The notes under the pieces are model-generated. The model did not search any database. It had not been told where the DNA came from and saw only the letters and a list, made by a program, of their open reading frames with translations. The position numbers and the translations under genes were made by a program. From contig OX459096.1 of assembly GCA_949775045.1 (NCBI GenBank), forward strand, positions 41,642,959 to 41,706,958: a DNA stretch of 64,000 nt, in the 5' to 3' direction. The stretch is from Metridium senile. Lineage: Eukaryota; Cnidaria; Anthozoa; Actiniaria; Metridiidae. Shown in pieces: positions 22,908 to 64,000 of the stretch (position 1 is the stretch's first letter; the number at the start of each line of letters is the position of its first letter).

Positions 22908-23025
22908 ATGGCTGCCAGTAGTTGTTTTGTCACTGTTAGCGAAGATGAAATTGAAAACTTTAAAGAAAATGCTGTCCCAAAATCGACAAAAGAAGCTACT
23001 AAGTTTGGTGTCAAGCTATTTAAAG
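22908..23025 (+). pseudogene. First exon of a Crypton-/ZMYM2-like protein (fragment)
   Basis: ATG 22908 opens a 39-codon frame (MAASSCFVTVSEDEIENFKE then NAVPKSTKEATKFGVKLFK) that runs into AAAG|GTATC, a plausible splice donor at 23025. This N-terminal pattern (FVxVSEDEI ... STKxATKxGVxxF) is what I know from the cnidarian multi-copy ZMYM2/QRICH1-like, DUF3504 (Crypton tyrosine recombinase-derived) proteins. It is a recognition from memory, not a search. No following recombinase exon is visible in the next 2 kb, so it is likely a dead or solitary 5' piece. It could instead be the first exon of a gene whose remainder was lost. Confidence 0.45.
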
Positions 23026-23280
23026 GTATCATAGTAAATTTTCACGTTGTTTTTTTGTCATTATATGCGAGACAAAGTGTACAACTTTTACGCGTAACGG
23101 TCGCGCTTTTAAAAAATAAAATATTTTCACTTTCAATGCTGTTTCCTTCTTTCTTTTTTGAAATAATCACCTTTGTATTTATACTAAAACGATTATTCAC
23201 CTCAGGCGAATTGATTATCGGTGAATATTTACCTCGCAGCTCGAAGACTATGGTTGGCCAAATGTTGCAAAATTAAGCAA

Positions 23281-23540
23281 CATCTATATTTCTATTCAAC
23301 AATATATTTTCATTCAACTTCAAGCCTTACAATTTACATTCAACCTCGAAGTGTGTTCAACTTCAAGGCAATGCATATACATGTTTACATTCAAGAAATT
23401 ATATTTCTATTCCAAAATATATTTTCATTCAACTTCAAGCCTTACAATTTATATTCAACCTTTAAATGTATGCAACTTCAAGGCAATATGTTTTTACATT
23501 CAAGAAATAAAATTTTATTCAATTTCAAGCTAAGATTGTT
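23281..23540. repeat. Tandem repeat, ~115-bp unit, two copies plus part
   Basis: TTTTCATTCAACTTCAAGCC occurs at 23307 and again at 23422, and a partial third unit follows. The open frames across it are a by-product of the repeat. Confidence 0.75.
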
Positions 23541-24217
23541 CTTTTTAATTCGGTTGCTTCAATATTCATTCAACTTCAACGCTCAATTTATTGGCAGTAA
23601 ATTCGTAAGTTCCCGGACATTGGTTGAATATTTATTCAACAAAAATTCCCCTACCTCCCCTCCCCTGGCGTGTGTTTTTACATTGACCTAATCCTACCCA
23701 TACACAAACCACCTTCTCTCCTCTAATCCAGCTGTTTTCTACATTCTCCTCACAGTTTTTTCATCTCCATCATTCCAACCGCCACTGTTTTTTATTCTTT
23801 TACTCATCCATTTATTCACATTTTTATTTTTGTATTATTATAACCCACTTGCTTGTATTCATCTTTTATTTCTTTATTTATCAATTCACCTACTTATCGT
23901 TTTTCCTATTCATTTTTTGCATCTATATATTTTCTAACACTGTTGTTTTATAATGTTATTTATGTATTGAATCACACATTCATTTATTTTTACATCATTT
24001 ATTTTTTCATTATTTTATTTTATTAATTAATAAACTAATTTATTTATCTATTCATTTATTTATTCATTTATTTATTTATTCATTTTCTATTCATCTAGTT
24101 ATTTGTTTATTTTATTGTTTATTTACAATTATTAATTATTTGTTTATTTATTTATTTTTCATTATTTATTTATTTATATATATATTTTTTTAATTATTTA
24201 TGTATTTATTTATGTAT

Positions 24218-24248
<31 letters not shown>

Positions 24249-24287
24249 TCTAATTATAAACTTATTTAGTTATTTAGTTATTTTTAA

Positions 24288-24318
<31 letters not shown>

Positions 24319-24406
24319 TTCTCATTCTTGCACTCTCTCCTAACCTTCACTCTTCCGTTTTCTTCAATTTTCCCTTTTCCTTTTTTGTTTACTTACAGGT
24401 CAATGT
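23541..24406. repeat. Low-complexity T-rich / (TTTA)n region
   Basis: Between about 23980 and 24330 the DNA is mostly TTTA/ATTT words. The rest is pyrimidine-rich. No gene seen. Confidence 0.8.
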
Positions 24407-24718
24407 TTACCATATAGCCCCTTTTTTACAAAAACCTGTCGTATTTGCTGTCGTGTAAGTTGGTGTTGAAGGTGAGAACGATTGCCTTGAGTTGGCTACC
24501 GACGACAGCACAGTTGAGGAATTAGAGAGCGAATTTCCAGCTTGGCTCGATGCAGATCTGGCCGAGTTGGCAATAAGATTTCGGGTTCGTAATAGCAATG
24601 AACTATTACTTCCATTTCTTTGTAAGTTTAATTCTTCTCTCACGCAATCACGAACAATTTCCGGGATCGATTTATTTGAAGAATCTTTGTTCGACGCCAT
24701 ATTCCAGGTTTGTCGCAC
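24407..24718 (-). other. Unassigned open frame, Ser/Asn-rich
   Basis: Minus-strand frame of 103 codons. The second methionine begins MASNKDSSNKSIPEIVRDCV, followed by REELNLQRNGS and a Ser/Thr-rich stretch (SLSNSSTVLSSVANSRQSF). Acidic-helix plus Ser-rich composition and a clean ATG suggest a 5' exon of a multi-copy gene rather than chance. I cannot name the family. A splice donor is possible near the 3' side. The opposite strand is also open over part of this stretch but has no recognisable motif. Confidence 0.4.
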
Positions 24719-25050
24719 GTGCGAGTACGTAAGTCGATCGATCGAAAAGTCCGTAAAGTCACCGTAAATGTTTTGGTTTTGTTCCGGGATCCATTCGCTT
24801 AAGGAGGCTCGGGTCAGTAATTTTCGAGCTCACCCAGCGACGTTTGAAAGGCCGTAGTTCCCGCGTCAGAGGGTATTTTGACAAGATTTTTTAACACTTG
24901 TCTACATATAGAATAAAGTTTTTAAAAAAGTTATTTTTAATAAAATCGATAATATTTTAGCCGACAAATGATAACGCCGCCGAATTTTTATGTAGCCTAT
25001 TTTTGGGAAAAATCGACCTAAACTTTTAAAACCACATAGCCTACTTTAAA

Positions 25051-25051
25051 G

Positions 25052-25129
<78 letters not shown>
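25051..25129. repeat. (ATT)n microsatellite
   Basis: About 78 bp of TTA/ATT triplets. It could be a plus-strand LINE tail, but no LINE body is recognisable upstream. 24719-25050 and 25130-25620 contain nothing I can assign. Confidence 0.9.
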
Positions 25130-25620
25130 TTTATTACAAAGAATATTTAATACAAAGAAAATTAAAGTGCGGCTTGAAGATATGAAGTTTTCTTTCTCTT
25201 ATATTTCAGACTGATCTTTCTTTCACAATAAGCATTTTCATTATCATTTTCTCTGGATGTATCATTTTAGCGGGAAATATCCACTGCTTCCAATCTAATC
25301 CTAAAAGATAGACAGTCCAAGATAATATATAAATTGGGTACTACCAAATAACCGAGTTCCCAGTTCAATTTTTTTTACATTCAATAAAAAAGTCGGCAGA
25401 TCAGAGATTACCGTCATTTACTTCGGAAGTTAGACCGTGACTTCAAGCGGAGAATTGACTTGACTTTGAAGTAATTTCTCTCATAAGGTTAAGCATTTAT
25501 GTAAGCAAGTAGTTTTTACTGCATGTCAATTAAAAGATGGAAGTGAAGCTCCAGCTCGCGCGAGTGGAGCACCAAACCTAAAAAAATGGTAATGATACCA
25601 AACACCGAGAAACGAGCAGC

Positions 25621-25947
25621 TTATATAATAGAAACTCTACATTGACGCATAGTAATTTTAGACTTACCTGAGCGAATTGAAGCGCTTTCCATCTCCCCTT
25701 TGAGACGGTGAAGTTGTCGAAATCTTATTCTCTCTTTTCTTCGGTAAGTACTTTTCTGTAGATTTTCTTCTTTCATTTCTCTTCGATGTGTTCTTTTTTT
25801 ATCTTCCTCACTGAAGTAATACCTCAAAACCCTTAGTCTTTGGCGTTTGTGTTCTCTTTTTTCATCGGAGAAGTTTTCTGTAGCACTTCTTTTTCTTTTA
25901 CGTTCTTGTCTTTCTTCTTCAGTAGAATTTCTTTGTCTTTCTCTCAT
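25621..25947 (-). other. Lys/Arg/Glu-rich reading frame, second copy
   Basis: 108 codons from MRERQRNSTEEERQERKRKR. The frame is built of basic/acidic phrases about 19 residues apart (NSTEEERQERKRKR, FSDEKREHKRQRLR, FSEEDKKRTHRR). It resembles the C-terminal half of 19139-19498. A splice donor-like GTAAGT lies after SGKS. Such highly charged repeats resemble those in some cnidarian mobile-element proteins, but I cannot assign it. Confidence 0.4.
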
Positions 25948-26526
25948 TCTCTTTCACGTCTCCTTAGTTTATGACTTCCTTCGTTGATATTTCAAATATA
26001 TGGTAACTCTTGCTTTGTTGCTTGTTGTTAAAAAGTATTTTTTTTTTTTGTAACTTTGTTAACGTTGTCGATGATTGACCAAACAAAAAAGTTTTTATTG
26101 CCGTATTTTGGCGCGCGCGCGTCAAACAATAATTCCCCGCCGAAATGTAACAGCCAATCAGCATCGCGATGTACACTGAAAAATCGACTCGATGATCCTC
26201 AATCCTGCTCGATGAAAGTCAATTTTCTGAGACTTGTTGCCAGTTGATTAACACATTAAATAAGCTTTAAAAAAATTGGCAGTCACCGTTGTTGTTTTCG
26301 AGCAAAAGCATTTAAAGTCGGCATTTTTGCAATAAAAGCAGCGTGACGGAATGTCTTGGCATATTGATGGTCTTGGTAGCAAAACCAAGAAATAAAATTA
26401 GAAAAAAATGCCAGTCATAATAAAAAAGGCCCTATGTTTTTCAAACTCATAATATTTGGAAATAAAGCGATTTTTTTAAAAAATCTGAGTGAAGATATAT
26501 TTTTAGTAATTATTTCGACTTAAAAG

Positions 26527-26527
<1 letters not shown>
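25948..26527. other. Nothing recognised
   Basis: AT-rich with a T run at 26039-26049 and a short GCGCGCGCGC stretch at 26111. No gene or repeat structure found. Confidence 0.5.
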
Positions 26528-26617
<90 letters not shown>

Positions 26618-26890
26618 GTTTCTTAAAAACGCATATAACTACGGTCTCTATGCTTTTAACAATATTTATCTACTATCTCATCTACTACTAATAAATGGAT
26701 ATAAAAATTAAAAAAAATATGTATATAAATAGTAATAATAATAAAAATAAAGATTAACCGATTAGTTATGACTAAGTAAAAAAAGATGAGTTTTCAATAA
26801 AGACTTGAAGCGTTCAGTACTCTCAGCGTTTTTAACGTCATCTGGTAAACTATTCCAGAGATGGGGTGCAGCAAATGAGAAAGCTAAAAA
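26528..26890 (-). mobile_element. L2-like LINE 3' end with (TAA)n tail
   Basis: The TAA run at 26528-26616 is the tail. On the minus strand from about 26885 the frame reads FSFAAPHLWNSLPDD, VKNAESTERFKSLLKTHLF, the standard last residues of non-LTR ORF2. Strongly 5'-truncated. Confidence 0.85.
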
Positions 26891-27556
26891 TAAATAATAA
26901 AAGATAAAAATGGGGGTCACTGCCCGTTTTTTTTTTGGTGTTATTGTGCTTCAAACATCGAAAATCGGCTCAACTGCTTGTTTTTCTGAAAGTATGGTGC
27001 TCCAGACTTCCACCAGCGCGGGTGCTCCGCTAAAATTCAATTATCAACTAAAGAAAAGGAGAAACAACTTGAAACAATGTGTGTTAATGAATTAATGAAT
27101 AGATAAATAAGTAAAATACAAAGACAAACAAATATATGAAATAATTTGACAAGTAAAAATTTTATTGCTCTACTTATTTCCTTTCAAGGTACACAATATG
27201 GTCATACAAAGTCTAAAAGAAAAATATATACATATCTTCTGGATTATAATAAGTTCATCATTAAAACAATTTTAAAACAAAAACAATATATCAACTTATC
27301 CTTCTAGATATTATTGTTAGTTTTATTTAAAAATATGTACATAAAATGAGGTTATACAGTAAACACAGCTGTTGTATTTAACAAAAGACAAGTGAGGCTG
27401 GTCAGATCTATCAGTTGTAGTTTGAATAGATCTCTCCATAAGATAAAAGTTACCTAAAGTTTTATCCATTGGACAGGGATTCGTGAACCACATGAATATG
27501 CACGAGGTATATCTGCTAGATGAGAAATTTAGTAGTATATATTTACATAGTGTATA
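26891..27556. other. Nothing recognised
   Basis: AT-rich intergenic sequence. No gene supported. Confidence 0.5.
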
Positions 27557-27812
27557 CACCTATTTCAATTAACGTTGTCCATCAGGAATGGTTGATCTGA
27601 GACCGATAGGAATTGTGGGAGCTCATTAAATTTCAAATACACTGTTTTAATAACACTTGAATGGTGCTGAATTACAGATAACAGTATTTTAGAAGTAAAC
27701 ATTTATATTCAAGTGTGATTATAATAGTGCATTTGCAGTTTAACGAGCCCCCACAATTCCTATCGGTCTCAGATCAACCATTCCAGATAGACAACGTTAA
27801 TTGAAATAGGTG
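27557..27812. mobile_element. 256-bp MITE with TA target duplication, copy 1
   Basis: Ends CACCTATTTCAATTAACGTT and AACGTTAATTGAAATAGGTG, with arms of about 85 bp including GAGACCGATAGGAATTGTGG. TA on both sides fits Tc1/mariner-type integration. The second copy, also 256 bp, is at 62198-62453 in opposite orientation. This one lies about 90 bp past the SPC25 stop codon. Confidence 0.9.
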
Positions 27813-27858
27813 TATTTCTATTCGTCCTTTGGAAAAACAAACAAAAAAGCCTTTAGGT

Positions 27859-27864
27859 TTTATT
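27859..27864 (-). terminator. SPC25: Candidate polyadenylation signal of SPC25
   Basis: AATAAA on the minus strand, about 40 bp past the stop codon and before the MITE. Position fits a very short 3' UTR. Confidence 0.5.
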
Positions 27865-27903
27865 TAGGGCTACAAAAAATAGTTTAAATTGGTGTGCTGC
27901 AGC

Positions 27904-30556
27904 TCACACTTTAGATAATGATTCTTTAAACTTTTTTCTCATTGTTATAACAAACTTGGAAAAATTGTCTTTCTGATTAAGCTCTTCAACCATGGCATCT
28001 AAATCATCTATAGGTGGCATACAATCTTTCACTGTAAAAAAAAAGGAATTAGTTTAGTTAACTTTTCTAAGTTGCTAGAGCAAATATGAGAAAGGGAAGG
28101 TAAAATGGGCAGAGAATGGAGATAGAAAGGGAGTTTTAATAGTTTACTGATAACAAATTAACTGATATATTGGAAAATAGTTTGTGCTCTTAACAATATC
28201 CAGAATTATAATTCAACAACAAATTTTTGTCCGCTCTCATTGGTCGAGGGAGATCATGTGACGTGATGGTGCCTGCCGTGGAGGGATACTATCAGCGCAT
28301 AGTGCCCGCTGAGTGCTTTTTGTCCACTTTGGAAAATTTTGTTGTTGAATAATAAAAACAATAGAGCAGTTAAAATCTCTGGCATTATGCTGTGATAATT
28401 GCCCTCGGGAACTGGATGTTCAGAAAAAAACAAATACAATGTAGTCACCCGATAACGTACTATCACTACATAATTCCCTTGATTCAACTACTCTATTGTT
28501 TAATAGAGAAGGCACGAAAGGATATGACAATGAAGAAGAACACATACATAATAAACAACAAAACGTGCTAACAAGATGACAACAAGTTAGTACACTAGAC
28601 AGCATTAAAGTTTCCAAGGGTTAACCGTACAATGCAAAATTACTGATACTTTTGAGTAAAGGGTTTAACAATTAACAGTGTCAAACAAATAATTAGTTTC
28701 TGACCTGTGTAAAGTTTATCATCTCCAACAGATACAGAAAAGATAAAGGCTTTTTCCCAGTCGTTTGGATCAATGTGCTTGAACACAAACTGGAGAAAAT
28801 CATCTGCAACAAAAGAGCATTTTTCAGACAGTTTCTCATAAAACCATCAAGATTAGCATAAAACAACAGCAACTAAGGTACTAAATAAACTAGTAAAAAG
28901 GACTGCAGAGCTACTGATAATCATGAAGGTACAGTTGCCTATAATATATATTTGTACAACTTTCCCTTCAACCTTTTTTTTATTGATGACACAAAAACAC
29001 AAGCACAATATGCTCTATTTTATTGTGCAAACAGGGTAGAATCAAACTTTTTCCTTTTACATGTGCTTGACATTAGCTGTTTTTCACAGTGAAATAGAGA
29101 ATATTGTGCTTTTGCTTTTATGTGTGTTTTTAACTCAGCAAAGATAAGAAATAAAGCTTTTATTTTTCTGGTGCTTAAGTCCATAAATTTTGGGCTGTAT
29201 TCACAGTGAAATAAGGCATATTGTGCTTGTGTATGTGTTTGCAATAAAAAAAAGGGTTTACAAATCCTTTCATCATTGCACAACCACCAATGCTGAACAA
29301 CAACCACCAATGCTGAATAATATGAAAAAGACAGTTTATGTGCTGCCAATAAAAAATTAGTTGAAAACTTTGATATTTTGATTGACAGCAGTTAAAAACA
29401 CCTTTTACACATTGTTGTCTGATCTTGACATGATGGCTGTGTAATTATGAAAGGGGCTGTAAACAACTGAGTTGTTTTTTACCAAATGTATGCACCTACC
29501 ATCAATCTTTTTAAATGAGAGCCCAAGTCTTTCCTCAAAAAATGTGGTTCCCTTGATAAACTGTTGTAGTTTGTAGTTTGTAACTTCTTCTTTGGCTTGG
29601 ATGTCTTTGGATTTAAGAGAACACTATAATAACATTTAATCGAGGGTGGCCAAGGGGTAAATTAACGCGTGATGCATGATTTAGGCTAAAATAAGTGTGA
29701 TTCGTGAAAATAAATAACAATTTAGCTGTTATACGCGAATACTATGTTGATCATGAATTAAATTTGTACGTGATGCGTGAATATCATAAATATCGATTCA
29801 TGAAACATGATAACGACCCCCCCCCCCCCCCCCCCCACCTCTTGACCACCCTCTAAATCATGATGTGGATTTTATAACAGATTTTCAGTGATATAAATAA
29901 TAATAGAATACATAAATAAATGAACAAGAAAAAAAAATAAGAAGAAAAACAAATAATAATAATTTATTTTGTTTTGACAAGATAAAGCATTAGCCTGTTT
30001 GATGTACCTTTTTCCATTCTTTCCAAGTGTTTTTCCTTTTCAGAAAGTGCTTTTCCTTCTTGTTCCTTTTTATTCAGTAGAGTCGATGCACATAACTGCA
30101 ATTCTTTTAATTGTTTCTCTAATAAAGACACTTCTTCATTCTGCTGACGGAGAACTATTGAAAAACATTCAAAAATAAATGAGTTTCTTTATTGGCAAGC
30201 TATAAATTACAAGTTAATAATTTAAAATCTTATTACCTTCTAATTTTCGATTGGATTCATCATTATAATGTGCGATCTTCTCCTCAAGCTGTGAAATCAT
30301 CTCTAAGAATAACAATTATAAACCACAGTTTTAGCAAATTCCATAAGAGAAATAAAATACAGTGAAAAATTTAAACATGCATGCATTAGTCAACATGAAG
30401 TTAAGAGAAAATACCTTTTCCAGACTCCAAATTCTGTTTGTGTTTCGTGGCTTTTAGATCAATCTGTTTCTCAATTTGATCCCTCCAATCGTCAGTAAAC
30501 TTGTCTTGCATCTGTTTAAGACTTGTTGAAAGCTTTTCCAATTCTTCGCTTGCCAT
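27904..30556 (-). CDS. SPC25: Kinetochore protein Spc25 (NDC80 complex), six exons
   Basis: Exons on the minus strand: 30556-30415, 30302-30237, 30154-30008, 29604-29500, 28803-28705, 28031-27904 (stop 27906-27904). They total 687 nt, 228 residues; human SPC25 has 224. All introns are GT-AG in phase 1. Residues 1-125 form the predicted coiled coil (LEKLSTSLKQMQ, EKIAHYNDESNRKLE, LEKQLKELQLC) that would pair with Spc24. Residues about 130-228 form the RWD-like head: FFEERLGLSFKKID, then FLQFVFKHIDPNDWEKAFIF, close to the vertebrate LQFIFTNIDPKNP stretch, then FSKFVITMRKKFKESL. Spc24-Spc25 anchors the Ndc80 complex to the inner kinetochore. Exon 4's acceptor is chosen at TCCAAAG|ACATCC, since the nearer TTATAG would bring an in-frame stop. 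It is head-to-head with MIOS. Confidence 0.93.
28211..28350. mobile_element. Palindromic MITE in SPC25 intron 5
   Basis: ATTCAACAACAAATTTTTGT and its near complement ending TTTTGTTGTTGAAT bound 140 bp. The rest of the intron shows nothing. Confidence 0.7.
28980..29245. repeat. Diverged internal repeat in SPC25 intron 4
   Basis: TATTGTGCTT and CACAGTGAAATA words recur three times. The open minus-strand frame here is a by-product of the repeat, not a gene. Confidence 0.5.
29818..29837. repeat. Poly(C) run
   Basis: About 19 C residues in SPC25 intron 3; length likely unreliable in sequencing. Confidence 0.9.
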
Positions 30557-30879
30557 GATTTCAGGGAAATTTAACAAATTGTTTATATCTTTTTCAACAG
30601 TTTTCAGTTCGTTTTCCGCGCTTCAATACACAACAAGCCAATCAGCGTTTAGATAAATATATTTTGACAGCGGTCTGGGCGTCTGATCATGCGCGATGAA
30701 AATCAACAAAAACAATATGGCGGACGGATCGTGATGAAAAGTGTTTTTGGAAGAAAAGTTAACATTTTGTAAGCGATTTGCAGGTAAGAAGCTATTTTAT
30801 TACGTAAACATCTTATCCTCCCTATGCAAAAGGATTTTGTTTATAATTTATAAACTATTTTTACTTCAGTAGTTGAGAA
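30557..30879. promoter_or_regulatory. Head-to-head SPC25/MIOS promoter
   Basis: Only 323 bp separate the two start codons. Within it: TTTTCCGCGC (about 30612-30621, E2F-like, as expected for a mitotic gene), an inverted-CCAAT-type AGCCAATCAGCG (CCAAT at 30638-30642), and AATATGGCGG (30713-30722, YY1-like) near the likely MIOS start. There is no TATA box. A noncoding MIOS exon ends at 30783 (GATTTGCAG|GTAAG), and its intron ends at 30869. Factor assignments are by motif only. Confidence 0.65.
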
Positions 30880-63309
<32,430 letters not shown>

Positions 63310-64000
63310 TACAGGCTTGGGGATCAAGACAATCATGGATTGAAAGCTTAAAATTACTTTCAATTGCTAAAAGCTACTGATTCAAGATTAGTTACTGTAG
63401 AAAGGCTCAGCAGAGAGGAATGTGGTGTAGTTTAAGGGCTTGTCTACATATACAGGGTTACCCTAGTGCTGACCAAGTTGTTTTCTTTGTTGTGTGATAA
63501 TAGCTATAGCACACAAAATAGTCGCCCCCTTGCTTCCTTTCTGGGTCTACGCTTGGTAACCTACCCCTAGAGTGACCCTTACTGATCTTGAGCATTTATG
63601 TTAAATGCTGTTCCTTGAAAAGGGTTGATCTAATAAGGTTAAAGTGCATATATGGGTTCGCCAGATTTCACTTTAAATGAAAGTTTTGACCACTATGATC
63701 ATTGGCCAATTCATGTTTTTTGATTGTGTTGGATTTCACCTCTATTTATGCCGTCCAACTTTACAATGAGCAAATCAGAGCAGTAGCACGGCCCAATTCC
63801 GGCAATGACGTCATTCACAGGAAATATTTCATCGCTGCAACCTCCAATAAATATTACGATCAGAATTAACTAAAAATGCTTAATTCACCTTTGATTTAAA
63901 GTAGTTAAAAATAGATTTTTGATTTACAGCGCAAAGAAACACGATGGTAAGTTCCGGCAATGATGTCATAGTCGGTAGTTTCCAACTATTTGAGGCGCTC
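63310..64000 (+). other. MIOS 3' flank
   Basis: A candidate polyadenylation signal AATAAA at 63846-63851 would give a 3' UTR of about 540 nt. No nearer AATAAA or ATTAAA seen. Otherwise nothing recognised up to the window end. Confidence 0.5.

Noticed and set aside
29020..29349. 109-codon minus-strand frame in SPC25 intron 4
   Set aside because: It covers a diverged internal repeat and has no recognisable domain; it is intronic on the same strand as SPC25.
29604..29623. Earlier splice acceptor TTATAG for SPC25 exon 4
   Set aside because: It would put TAA in frame after three codons; the acceptor at 29605 keeps the frame and the family sequence.

Overview
This is a window of a large, AT-rich, intron- and transposon-rich metazoan genome, most likely a cnidarian (probably an anthozoan). 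The animal assignment is firm: there is a complete GATOR2 subunit gene (MIOS) and a kinetochore gene (SPC25), both with canonical GT-AG introns and at least one U12-type AT-AC intron. The cnidarian assignment is inference. It rests on the tandem array of intronless class A GPCRs and on the mixture of L2/CR1-like LINEs, Penelope-like elements, PIF/Harbinger elements, short inverted-repeat elements and long TAA/ATC microsatellites.

Layout. (1) 1-22.3 kb is a decaying tandem array of one GPCR family: a 3' remnant (190-438), a frameshifted copy (8038-8914) and three intact intronless genes (13225-14073, 15374-16252, 19968-20843), all on the + strand. Conserved upstream and downstream blocks show that the array grew by segmental duplication. 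The first spacer carries a 6.6 kb mobile-element block (771-7413) whose empty site survives at 14406/14407. That block contains an L2-like LINE interrupted by a 3748-bp PIF/Harbinger element (3236-6983, TSD AGT). (2) 22.3-27.9 kb holds no confident host gene, only transposon gene fragments and simple repeats. (3) 27.9-30.56 kb on the - strand is a six-exon SPC25 gene. (4) 30.57-30.88 kb is a compact head-to-head promoter. (5) 30.88-63.31 kb on the + strand is MIOS, with 35 coding exons whose phases all fit. Its introns hold nearly every repeat class seen here: fold-back elements, LINE 3' ends, a Penelope GIY-YIG fragment, hammerhead-ribozyme-like motifs, SINEs, a TTAA-targeting element inside a minisatellite, a GGAAT satellite and an ATTC/ATCC minisatellite. 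(6) 63.3-64.0 kb is the MIOS 3' flank.

The two housekeeping genes work separately: SPC25 belongs to the NDC80 kinetochore complex, and MIOS to the GATOR2 regulator of TORC1 nutrient signalling. Their shared promoter is the only functional link the sequence suggests. The most notable observations are one clear and one probable U12-type intron in MIOS, several hammerhead-like motifs tied to Penelope-like elements, and transposon insertions whose pre-insertion sites can be read exactly from the window.
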